In this document: in pieces, positions 35,798 to 46,949 of the stretch
Layout of the letters: each line of letters starts with the position of its first letter
How positions within the stretch are numbered: position 1 is the first letter of the stretch
Assembly: GCA_014338405.1 (NCBI GenBank)
Contig: JTDE01001055.1
Location: forward strand, 1 to 64,000
DNA length: 64,000 bases
DNA from: Paragonimus skrjabini miyazakii
Taxonomy: Eukaryota; Platyhelminthes; Trematoda; Plagiorchiida; Troglotrematidae
Direction: 5' to 3'
Notes under the pieces: generated by a model
What the model saw: only the letters and a program-made list of their open reading frames with translations
Databases searched by the model: none
What the model was told of the DNA's origin: nothing
Position numbers and translations under genes: made by a program

Positions 35798-37760
35798 GTA
35801 TTATATTGTTGCACGCTGCAGTTTCCGTGGAAAAAGTCAGTGGTTCCACTGTTTCTTCCAATTTCTAATGTTGGACGACTCCAACAGCATAAGTCAGAGC
35901 ATCTGTTGACATAGCGGGGTTTGGACTACGTTCTGTTTGATGCGGAACGGTGATATTCGCAACAGCGTGTTGGGTTTTCTAAACTTCTTCAGTTGTTTGC
36001 TCGTCTTGCACCAATTTGCAATTCATCGCATGTAAGGGGTCGACTAAAGTTGACGTGATAGCAACACTGTCAGGAATCAAGCATCGGTAAAATTTATTAC
36101 TCCCCAAAACCGACGGATGTGTTTCATTCACAGCGGGTTGGAAAATCAGTAATTGTCTGTAGCTTCTCAGGGAATGAATTGATGCCGTTAAAATCCGTAG
36201 TGTTACTTAGGAAGTCTATGCTTGAGCATCTGAACGAACATCTTTTCGGATTCATGAAAATAAGTTGATCTTGTAGACGGTCGAAAATCAGTTAAAGTAA
36301 ATTCAGATGTTCTTGTCAATTGTCCATTGCAATTTATGTCATCAAGGTAAACGAAAACAAATTTAACTTGTGAAATGCCTGATGAAGTAACCATTGAAAC
36401 GTTTAAGTTACACTTCGCAAAACAAATGACATGTTAGTATACTTGCAGATACTGAGTGTGGTTGTGATTGTAATCATTCAGCATTGTCAAAATTAAGAGA
36501 AATACGACTATCGGTAAAGATAGTATCTGTTGGGAGAAATGTATATCATGAGGAGTGGCGGCAAAGTCTTGAATGTGAGACGAAGAATGTCGGTCCCGAA
36601 CTGTCGTCTTGTCCAATGCACGACAGTCACCACACGGTCGCCAGTCGTTGTCCATCTTATGCACGACTTGTAATGGCGATGAGTACCCATTCGTTTAACA
36701 TCGTATGATTCTGAGTTCCAGCTTATTTTGAAGTTTGTCCTTCACTTGTTGCCAGTTTTGAGCAGAGAAACATCTTGGACTGGCATATACCGGCATACCA
36801 TTCGTTAAAACGTGATGAGTGGAGTTGTGTTTGAGTGATGCATCACGCACTCAACTGCACAAAACCTAGAAACTATTTCAAAAGTTCCTTTTCTTCTTCC
36901 TGTTGACTGTGCGACAAATGAAGTGGGCTGATCCATGAACCGGAATTTTGAAAACCACTGACTACCTAATTGGTTGTGGTATCAAACTATCCTGGATTTT
37001 TAAATTCAACAGGAGATTGAAATCTAAAAGTAAATCTGCACTAATGATAGTTCTAAGAAAGTCAGCTATTGTGATTATCCAAAAGGTTGAATGTTGAAGA
37101 CTAACGTTTAGCGTCAAAGGCTTTAATATATACATTTGTCCATTGCTATATTGTTGGCGTCGGTCATGACAAGATTCTTCTTGGCTTGCGTCTTATCAAT
37201 TAAAATAGAAGGTATGACACCGAACCTCGGAGTCCATGAAAAAATGATTCATTGACGAGGAGATGGCAACAGGCTGGAGTGCCAGATGCATTCAATTCTA
37301 TTACTGATTAAATTGAGGGTTTCCCGGAAATGGATGTGCCGATGCATACTGAGATGATGTGATGTGCTTAGGAGGCTTCTTTCCGGAAAATTGATGGAAC
37401 CAACAGAAATTACGATAAATGTTAGTGGATTAATGCGTCGAGACAATCGCAGAATGCGTAGTTCAGTGATGTACACGACTACGGCTTCGCGAGCACTGAT
37501 GTAATGAAATCTTTTCCAAACAACTATTTGGCGGCGCAGATTGGCGGCATACGACAGGAAACAGGCAGACATGTGGTGATAAAGAAGTCGAACTGATAGA
37601 AGGGGTGTAAACAGTAATAATCACCTTAACAAAGGTACACCGAAGATATGCAAAGTCATCGATCACACGTGAGATTAAGATGACGAAAATGACCAAAGAG
37701 AAAACTCGGTTATGGAACGACAGTAGAGTATTGGCACCATTAGTCAAGGAGGCGTACATC
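35740..37760 (-). pseudogene. Decayed Ty3/gypsy retroelement, gag to RNase H
   Basis: Reading the minus strand from right to left, and changing frame several times, the domains come in the usual order. First is the gag tail with an Arg/Ser-rich stretch (SRSRSR near 37450-37520) and CWFHQFSGK in the place of the trematode gag motif CWYH. The protease follows, with an altered active site (MDSEV near 37231, Gly lost). The RT then shows DWRPCGDCRALDK (about 36640) and an intact FVFVYLDD (YLDD at 36338-36349). Next come the thumb with SIDFL and ITDFPT, and the start of RNase H with STDALTYAVGVV (about 35900). Many stops and frameshifts make it non-functional. No LTRs were found. Confidence 0.88.
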
Positions 37761-38155
37761 GAGCAGCAATTGATAAGGGACGATCAGGCATCATGTCATT
37801 AAAGGAAAAGCGACCGCTAACGAATAAAAATAAATGGAGCAACCAGGCGTAAGTAGTAAATATATAAAACGACGCTAAAAAAGCAGAAACAAATAACAAA
37901 GATTAGCCAGGATTTACTTAAAGTGGCAAACGTAAGGACCGAACACGATGTGGACGAGCACGCACTGTTGCAGTGAACGCGTGTTCACATGTGTCTTGCA
38001 TGCATGTGCGCAAGTGGGGACGAACAATGTTGATAATTAGAATGCAACGGTGGCACATGTGTGTATATCCTGATTTTCTTATCTTACGGGCACATGACAT
38101 TCACCTCGTTCAGCTGCTTCGAAATTTACAGGTTGGGCGTTTGAAGGCAGCAGAA
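37761..38155. other. Non-coding spacer
   Basis: Upstream of the visible gag part of the gypsy relic. Gag N-terminal sequence or an LTR might be expected here but none is recognisable. Confidence 0.4.
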
Positions 38156-38906
38156 TTATGAATATTGAGATTCAATTGAAAAACTTATTAAACACATAGG
38201 TTGGCTATAATTCAATCGAAAAAGAAGCATGAACTTCTATGTTACCTAGGCTGTACATCGTGCTTTTTGGCTGCTCGTTGATCTAACTCGTAAATTAGAA
38301 TCGAAGTGTTTCCGGTTGACATAAAAACGGGTGAGCATCCGTTAGGGCTGTAGAAGTGCTTGTTAACAATCAGAGGACTGTTGGACAGTTGTCTCAATTT
38401 GGTTGCATCTTCAATACCACGCACGCTTAAAAATTGGATCCAAGACCGATTACCACTGGTTATTGTAAAATTCGAAAACCACATCCACTGACTACTTGAA
38501 TCGCGCTCATTGAGTGTGAGTGCCAAGTATTTTATCCTCAGCTAGGGTAGAAACATCAGTGCATTAATTTTGATTCTATATAAATTACACTTTACTCCTA
38601 GTCGACAGTAGTTGTTGCATTTCCGTGAACTTTTCAGTCAGCTCGTTAATCAGTGCATCATTTTCTACACTTATTTTCCAGCTAGTAACCACCTCAAAAG
38701 TACTCCGCACGTTTTGTTGATTCATCGATTGCCTCATGTGTGAAGTCAACTAAAACAATAGCATGAACCTGTATTGCATTAATTGAACAATAGAAGCACA
38801 TGAGATCTCATTGTTTATTTTTAAGTAACCAATATATGCGATCATTTGTTCTCATATATTAATTTACGCTTACATCTGCCGGTTCTCTTGTTTGGCTGGC
38901 TAACAT
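38156..38906 (-). CDS. Candidate four-exon gene, function unknown (178 aa)
   Basis: Four minus-strand exons can be chained: 38906-38874 (starts ATG), 38749-38591, 38541-38246 and 38204-38156 (ends TAA). All introns are GT-AG, with lengths of 124, 49 and 41 bp, and short introns are common in schistosome genes. Phases are 0, 0 and 2 and agree. The second exon suggests a coiled coil (ISVENDALINELTEKFTEM). The third, 98 codons long with balanced codon use, looks like a mixed alpha/beta domain containing QWMWFSNFTIT and FYSPNGCSPVFM. No family is recognised and there is no signal peptide. Donors GTGTAA and GTAACA are weak. I rate it among the better gene candidates, but it rests on hand splicing only. 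Confidence 0.35.
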
Positions 38907-41469
38907 TAGAAGGTGTCTATTAAAACCCTACGAACTTTTGTGCTTTTTGCTATCATATGAATGCTGGGCACCAAATCACAGTACAGGTTATTATACACTA
39001 CAAGCATCGACTAGCGTTAAAAGGGGAAAGAGAGAGGCAGCATTTTGGGAGTCTGGCAGGAAACAAACATTAGAATTTACATATGCAGTTCTAATGATCT
39101 GAGAATAGAAAGCAACAGGCTTTGTCATAAACGTTGATATTCTAACGAATGAAACTGCTTCCCTCTTCAAGGTAGTCAGTCCATCAAGGTAGATATCAGC
39201 TTTTGGTATTCATCGTAATCGACCTAAAAATAGCTGTTAATTCCACTATTCGACGTAGTCCTTTGAGAACGGTCACATAGGCGTTAATTTTGGTTCACCG
39301 TTCAGTCTAGCACTTACTGTAAATCAGTGTGGTGTTAAAGCTGCAATAGAGCGGTGCATCGTTGAATGTACCATGTCAGAGTGGTTGATATATAGCAGCC
39401 ACTTTGCTTCGATGAGCAGGCTAAATGTACAAAATGGATTTATTGCAACAGTTCTGTTTGGAGTGATTATGTGCCGTAGTTTCAAATTCTAACAAAATGG
39501 AACATCTAACAAAGGACCAATCCAAACGTCGTGTTAATATACCACATCAAGATTGGAAGGGAACTCTCAATGTCACACATCCCATTGGTTGCCAATTATT
39601 GTGTTCTGTATTGCATCAACCCAATTGCAATCCGATATTGCAGGTGCCAATACGATCAACCAATGACAAAATATCATTTCGTTAATACAATTATGCATCG
39701 CTGAATGGGGTTTCTTGTCTCATGAATGCAAACTGTCTAATACAAAGTGTACTAGATATTCTTTCTTTTATTTGCGTGAAAGGTTTTAGTTCGAGGACAA
39801 CCTCCTGGGCTATTTGAAATTACTGATCACGAGTATTACGGGTTGCCATTTAATAGGCCAAACTTATATAGTAGGCAGGAATGAATGTCCGGAAAATGAT
39901 TCTGTAGTGCACAGTGTGCGCAACGAATTGAGAACAGCAGAGAACATGCATATAATTGTTTACACAATTATCTTTGTTTAGACGATGGGTCAGTAAATCA
40001 AACTATTTCACTGTAAGCAAACGTTCACCTGAGAATGGAAACCATCATATCGTTGCGGAAGGCAATTATAGAGGGATTTTAGCACACTACCGCACATCAC
40101 CGATAACAAATTTTAAAAACTGATATTGCAAACGAACTAAAACTATTTGTGATAAATCTGCAATCGTTAGAATTTCACATAAACGAAATAAAAAAGAGTC
40201 AATATTAACATCTAAGGAAGATAATCAGCTAGAACCAAGGCAAGTGACTTGTGAAATGTAACTCACTTCACTGTGATTCGCTATCGCCCAAATAGAAATA
40301 CGCAACATTGATATGGATTCAATAGCCGGGTGTAGGTCATATGGGTTTCAACGCCTCAATTGTGTGCCAGTAAAACGAGTTATTGTTGACTTCGAAGAAG
40401 TGGTCATGCTTTCAACCATAGCAATACAAAAATTATATTATATACTGGGAATTAATGATTGTTTGATTGATTATTTCGTAATTACACTTTCAAACAATCG
40501 TTGAGTCAAGGTCATTTGTAAAAGGTGGTCAAGGTCCCATTACGCACTGTGACAATGACGATTACTTATAACTGTGTCGCTGAGTTTCAACTACTTCAAT
40601 TTTGAAATCACCTTCACCCCACATCCGACTGTCGTACACGGTTCCCCACATGGTTTTGCAATAGTTGGAAGTGATTGTCGCCATGATTTCACTTCGACTT
40701 TCTGGGTAAAGCCACGGTTTGTCAACGTGTGTCAATAGCGTTTTGGATAAGGTCTACCATTTATCAAGGTTGCCAGATTCCGTGTCGTTCGGAGAACATT
40801 GAGATGAAAACTATTTCTGTTCGAACGTAATCTTAACTGACTACACAGTCAGGGAGGCATTCTTGAATAATTGAATGAGCGGTGCTGCTCTAAATAGCAG
40901 AATTGCCCAAGTAAAAGTATGAAGTAATAATTTTAGGTTTTCGGTAAACAAGTGCACCTGTGTATTGATTAAATCATGGTTAATTTAATCAATGTTCGCA
41001 TTCACACCAGGAGCGGCAACAGCATTCCTCCGTCCCGAGTACACTACCAGTTGAGCAACAAGATTAATCATAGCCTTGAAGTTCCAGATTCAAATACAGC
41101 TGACCACTCATTCCACAGTGATTCGAAAGTCGCGCAGTGGTCGATATTAAGTAAAATGGAGTTTCACTAGTGCCCTAGTCTTTTGTATCGTCTTAGTCGG
41201 ATATGTATATATGCATATCCAACCCAGGTGATGCGTTAGATTAGGTAACTAGGACTTGAAATCCGATGCTGGTATATGTTCATCAAAAGATCGCCACAAC
41301 ATATATGTTGCTTTGATTCGGATCTGACCATAAGATTGCTAAACCAGTTACACCGAAACAAAAATCACTGGTTATCCACTGGTTGACCTTCAAAGGGTAT
41401 CGTTGCTCATAATTAGGAGCACTGTTCGGTTGTTAGATTTCGTGTATATATATTCATATATTTTCAGTC
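38907..41469. other. Mostly non-coding, one weak exon candidate
   Basis: Contains the possible first exon at 39497-39643. The remainder has no recognised repeat, RNA gene or domain. Confidence 0.45.
39497..39643 (+). CDS. Weak candidate first exon
   Basis: ATG in a good context (AACAAAATGG), 49 codons, ending at CAG|GTGCCA in phase 0. The peptide is hydrophilic at the start (MEHLTKDQSKRRVN) and has no known motif. No downstream exon was identified. Confidence 0.22.
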
Positions 41470-41745
41470 GTATGGCAGTGAGACGGAATTTGGGCGGTGA
41501 GATATGTAACACATCACCCTGATTCATAATAGCAAACATGGTACACTGCAACAAAAAAATGAATATGAGGAGAAAGATCGGGTATGGTGTGGTTGTTTTG
41601 GGTCAGTGTAGATTGAAAATCAAATAAATATGAACGTCTCCATCATGGGCAAATCAGAATGAATAAAGCAAACTGACGGAACTCGGTGAATTCGGGAAAA
41701 ATGTGCACTACTGTATACGTGTAAGTAGAGTGATGGTTAAACACT
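41470..41745 (+). repeat. Dispersed repeat family R3, copy 2
   Basis: The most diverged copy. It has GGGCGGTGAGATATGTAACA near the start and ACTACTGTATACGTGTAAGT near the end, matching 43738-43966 and 11333-11612. The middle is poorly conserved. Confidence 0.55.
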
Positions 41746-41889
41746 AAGTTAGAACTCACGTATCATCCATCGCTGTACCACTGCGTTGCCATCTTCATTT
41801 TTCCTCGTTCATGGTTCATTCCTACAGACAAATCTGCAAGACATAGTCCTATCGTACGCTTTCTACTACGAGACTTGAAGTAGAGTAGT

Positions 41890-42560
41890 TACTGCATTAA
41901 TCACTTGACGCGTGATCATCCCAACTGCTACATCCCCTTCGAATGGCACTAAACTCCAGGATCGCTTTCTCTATCCACTTCGATTTAACGAACCATTTGA
42001 TTTTGATGTTAGTGCTGCATCCGAAAATAACACTTGAACGTCAGTTTCTTGTTCCACAGTTAACATGATGTTCTTATACGTTATGCTAAAAATGGTTAAA
42101 ATCTTCTGTAAATCTTCCTTTTTGTTCCCTGTGCAAAAACCGTCGAACACAAAGCATCAGTAACAAAGGACTGTTTTAATAGTTTCGTTCAACTCGTTAT
42201 TCTGGAACATGCTGAAAAAGATATCAGACAGCACCCATCCTAAAGGTGAGCCCATAGTTATATCATCTATTTGGCGATAAACTTGACCACTGCATGTTGT
42301 TGGTACAGAACAATAGTAACTCGATCAGTTCAGCCACACAGATAGATTGACACCTATCCTTGCGACTTTCGACATAATCACACGAAAATTACAGACTTCG
42401 ACCGAGGAGATTTTGGTAAATAAGGTCAAAACATCAGAAGAAAACAGGTTTTTGTCGGACACATTGAGTTTGGAAACGGAGTCGACAAATGCAAAGGTAC
42501 CTGTCATTTGGTGGTTCCTGTGGTATGGCATGTATGTGTTGAGCAGGAAGAATTATTTCA
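41890..42560 (-). pseudogene. Penelope-like reverse transcriptase fragment
   Basis: The minus strand, with several stops and at least one frameshift, reads as the RT core of a Penelope-like element. There is a motif A region DVLTLFTKI (usually FDV.SLFT). Motif B is MGSPLGWVLSDIFF (usually MGSPLGP.LAD). Motif C has decayed to CFVFDGF (usually YVDD.F). The downstream region has a KSNGSLNRS stretch that corresponds to the conserved ...RKPT region. The second catalytic Asp survives but the first is lost. The N-terminal part and the GIY-YIG domain are absent here. Confidence 0.8.
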
Positions 42561-43049
42561 CACTGTCCGGCGTGGCTACACTACGAAACAAGACAAACAT
42601 TATTTTATTCATTCTCTTTCGCCTGGTTGAATGCGAACGATACACGAACAGTGCGGGGGTGTTTTGCATCATCCACCGTACCACGGCCACCATGTCACGA
42701 AAGAGCAAGTGTCGCATCTTGTCTATAGCCGAGGCGGTCGCAAACTGATTGCGTCACACGGATTTATGTGTTCACACTTTGGGATTATTATGGTCACATA
42801 GGTGTACTCAGTCCCCATGACAATTTGATTCCGCCACTCCAACTCGCTACAATTGAAAATGGTTTTCAGCAATTTCTGCGATTTGTTAACGGGTTCGAGG
42901 TTGGAGACCCAAGTCACCCGGATCCAGTCAGTTTGTCCGTTCCGAGGTCAGCTGTTTTCTGTTGACCCAAAAGGCAGTCATTGAAAACATGGTTACAGGG
43001 AGTACCGATAACACAGTAAAATACTAATCTAGCAAAACAGTGTAAAATA

Positions 43050-43430
43050 CTAACCTAACAACTTCTTGAGCAAGTGAGTATCTAATAACACTTTGAAGCG
43101 GTTTCTAGATGAGCAGCTAACAACCTCCAGTGGAAGGTCGTTCCAGTGGTTCAAAACTCTGTAAGAGAACTATTGCCTAAGAAAGGTCCGCGGTCGAAGC
43201 TTATAGAGCTTCTTGTCGTGATCCCTTCGACTGTTATCAACTACTGTGGTAAATAACTGATGCATGAGTCCTGTACTGATGGAAATGTGCGTAAGAATTA
43301 ACTCGCCGCGTAGTCTTCGAAATTCATATGGATAATAATCAGGAATTTCTTGTCGACTACCGTCTTCAGAATTTACCAGACAAGTGGTGCAATCATCGCT
43401 AGCGTTTACTGAAACAGTACGGTATTTGTG
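43050..43430 (-). pseudogene. CR1-like LINE reverse transcriptase C-terminal fragment
   Basis: One frame from 43430 to a TAG at 43050, interrupted by a single TAG. It carries the hallmark end of CR1/jockey-type RTs: YPYEFRRLRGELILTH, then a (D)HDKKLYKLRPRTFLR stretch and FSYRVLNHWNDLPLEVV, followed by SRNRFKVLLDTHL. In intact LINEs this region follows the RT thumb. The rest of ORF2 (endonuclease and RT core) is missing. Schistosomes carry CR1-type LINEs such as the SR1 and Perere groups; the exact subfamily cannot be told. LINEs are usually 5' truncated, as here. Confidence 0.85.
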
Positions 43431-43737
43431 ACTTCGCTAACTCCGTGAAACTCTCGTCGATTGTAGTCAGTAACTGCTTGGCGAAATTTGTTGAAAAGTC
43501 ACCTTGTCGACCGCGATTATAACGCAATGTTCGATCTTAGTTTTCAGAATTCTACCATCGATCACCTGAAATCAATCAGAATATTTATCTTATCGAGTGT
43601 ATCAGACAACCCAATGAATCCCTGTGTTGACTACTGTAGAATGCATTGTTCATCCACCCATGTTTCACAGAACTCAATCCATTGTGGTTGCTGATTTTCG
43701 ACGGAACACTGCGTCTGGGGACAAACCGATGGAGTAG

Positions 43738-43966
43738 AGTCCAGTCAATTAGGGCGGTGAGTTATGTAGCACGCTACCATGATTCATACAAACAAACATG
43801 GTGTATTGCGATAGAAAACTGGATATACGTGAAAAGCTAGTTTGCGATAGAAACTGTCGCCATTAAAATCGGTTAAGTCAAATTGGCAAGTCACGGTAAC
43901 TTTGGAAATACGAGTCTACTACTGTAAACCTGTGAGTAGAATGAACGGCACATGTGAAATAACAAA
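43738..43966 (+). repeat. Dispersed repeat family R3, copy 3
   Basis: Begins GTCCAGTCAATTAGGGCGGT and ends with CTACTGTAAACCTGTGAGTA. It lies between the LINE fragment and a tiny SINE insertion. Same orientation as the other two copies. Confidence 0.6.
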
Positions 43967-43986
43967 TCACAAATAAAAGGCTGAAG

Positions 43987-44054
43987 AGATACTCTAGTGG
44001 TGTTCAATCTATATGAAAATCAAAATCCCCTACTACTCATTAGATACTCTAGTG
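43987..44054 (+). mobile_element. Extremely 5'-truncated SINE with 13-bp target duplication
   Basis: 42 bp of SINE tail (44000-44041, GTGTTCAATCTATATGAAAA onwards to CTACTACTCATT) are flanked by perfect direct repeats AGATACTCTAGTG at 43987-43999 and 44042-44054. The tail matches that of the SINE at 54371-54583. Target duplications of this size indicate LINE-driven retrotransposition with early termination. Confidence 0.85.
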
Positions 44055-46949
44055 TTTTTAACATAGTTGCTACGATATTTTAACGTACATTGGAACGAAC
44101 GGTCAAAAGTGTGAGATTCATCTTAGCTGCGGCCATCTAAATGAACATCAGCTTTCTACAAACCAAACGTTTTAATGACTGAAATACGAAGCCATTCACA
44201 AGTGTCAAAAATGGTATATTTAGCCTCAGCTAGAAAGCACTATACTCATGCCGAATGGACTCTGCTAATCGCACTTGGGGGCACATTGTCATGTCGGACT
44301 TTGGGGAGGACCGGGATCCGTTATTCTCATACGTGACCCTTGGGAACGTTTATCATTAAAATAATTAAGGCAAATATTTACTTCCCATACTGGCCAATGG
44401 CAAATCATTTGGCTCAGAGTACGCTGCGGTCACTGACGTGAGAAGCGTGTACATTGACCACAAATGCTAAAACAGCTAGGTTAAAAAATCACGAGGTTGA
44501 TATTTTATCTTAATGTTTGATTCATATTGGTCATGTTGGATCCACTGGCACATCCAGAAGATGGAATTTTCTGGTGATATTTTGCAGGAAGTTGACGTTG
44601 GCGCTAATTAACGACTTTGTTTGCTATAAAAATTATGCAGTTAGTAATAGTTGGGAACGGTTTGTCAACATACAACAGAACCGATTAAGCATGACCAGGG
44701 CTCCCGATACATACTTGGTTGTAATAGGAACATCGCATATGAAATCTGCGACCTATGAATACTGCCACTATCTCGAATTGTTCATGTGTGAACTCTGTCA
44801 GCTGCACATTCCTAGTTAAACACGCAAACTCATTTAACAGTTCTAGACTTAATGTCTTAATCAACTCGTAGTTGGTCTCATCAGCACGAACGTAAGCACA
44901 TTAGTTGCATCATTTATGTTTTGTGGAGCATCCATTAAAGAATAACAACATTAGTTCGATTTCTGTGGCATTAATTTAGGTTACATGAATGTGACTTTCT
45001 CGTGAAAAAACTACCATACCAGCTCACATTTGAACCCACACAATTATTTCATCATTTCAGTACAATAACGTAATTACTGAATGTAAAATGCAGACTGCTA
45101 CCTATGGAGGTGCTTGCAGATGACAGTTGGCGATGCGAAAACGAAGGCGCAAACGACACGGACGAGAACGTGGATTATTGCTGGCGCAAAAATGTTGCAT
45201 CCGAACTTCTTTACTCACCGCGAAAGTGCGTACCTGAAACAGGTACAAATTAACAGAAGACTCGCTGAAGATTAGTTAGTATTTTTATACGATCCACCAA
45301 ATTGCAGTCATCGCGATTTTCCTGTTAATTTTATTGATGGGATTTATGCTGTTTCCCAATTGTATTGCCGAATACTAGGTCTGGTGTAGATTGTTCAAAC
45401 ATCTTATTAAATTCCAAGCTTAAATCACAAGACTTATTTATGGAAAACTAGCAGGTGGTTGCATCATGCTAAACGCAATACGGCATAAATGCAGAAACAG
45501 AAGGGACCAGTTGGTTTAAACATCATCAGCTTGAGAAATCTTGCCAAAGAAGTCAACGACCTTGTTCAACGGGTAGGTAGCACGTCATGGTGGATAACAG
45601 GTTGCAACTGTTAAATGTTTGAACTCAGCATGATTGATTAACTCTACCATTAGTTTGAATGCCTCACAAAGACTTGTACTTCATGAGGCAGCTCAAGCTC
45701 AAATGAATTTACACAAGAGCAGCAACGTGAACGACAGTGGAAATTCATTCGTTCCACGTCAAACACAGATTGCCTCAAACGAGTATCCATCAGGATTGGC
45801 TTGTATATAACATCCATGATAAACGATCCTCACGAAGGCACACTCAATATTTTCTGTCAAACTCAGTCGGCTATTTCAGGTTCAGTGCGCCTGAGTGAGT
45901 CGGCTAACAACCGTTTGAATTTCTGTCGAAAGGTTTTAATGCTGAGTGAGATGCAGCATCTATATCTAATAAAATCTGTGTTTATCGATATTTTCAGAAT
46001 GATAACTTTGAAATTGATGTTTCTTTTCTAACATTCATGGTGCTTTGGATGTGGTGGACTCCTGTGATGTTGACGCTCATCCCAAGGTTGACTAGCTGAT
46101 GCAATCCCAAGGAGAATTCGGTCATATTTATTTCACGGAACAAATGGTTGTAGACGGAAATCAAACTTGGTTCATGGTCAGGTATTTCACAGCCATGATA
46201 ACTGTGAGCATCACGTGCAAGAACAGATGGGCTGATTTAACATGGGGTCATTCCGACAACAGATATATGTTAGTTGCTGATTCCGTCGAGAGCCAATCAT
46301 CTTTGATAAAAATTGTGAACGTTATCAACAAGTAAACAGGGTTGAGTTTTGCTTAATACAATATCGCACGAGCAGTAGTCATTGAGCCTATCACATAATG
46401 ACTTGGACAGAATTCAGATCCCACCTGTACCTAGGACACACAGTGCGGATTATAACGAAACACAACTAAGTTGCTGCCGTTTTTAAAAACCTAGATGAAG
46501 GGTGTAATGAGATGCAAAAACTGCAATCAATTGCGAGCGACGTTTAATTCATAGTATTAAGTGCTTAACTTTGAACAATGAATTCTACCTGAGTTCACGG
46601 TATCCCGCATCTCCGTTATCTCGTTTATGATCGGAGGAACGTAACCAAATCTCCAACGGTTAGGCTATCATCATATAGCGAAGATTACGTTTGCTGCCAT
46701 GGTCGAAGAGTCATACGTGTTGGTGTTGAATTTTGACGTTATCGATTATTTAAGTTAACTGTCTAATAAACAATGATGTACATCCCAGAAGTCTCCGTGT
46801 GTTGAAAGGTAGAACTTCCTATCAACTAACGGCACCTCTGCCCAGTTTGCATATGACGAAATACCAACACTATTTCGCACATTCCAACATGGACAAACTT
46901 AGTGAGTTCCCAGTTTCGGAGTGTAAGAAAACTGCCAACTTACGGAACT
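44055..46949. other. Mostly non-coding, one GC-richer island
   Basis: Around 45110-45250 GC rises and two frames are open. One ORF of 58 codons has several Cys, and a second 51-codon frame starts at an ATG after TTGCAG and reaches CAG|GTACAA. This could be an exon, but the frame cannot be chosen. The rest is unremarkable. Confidence 0.35.
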
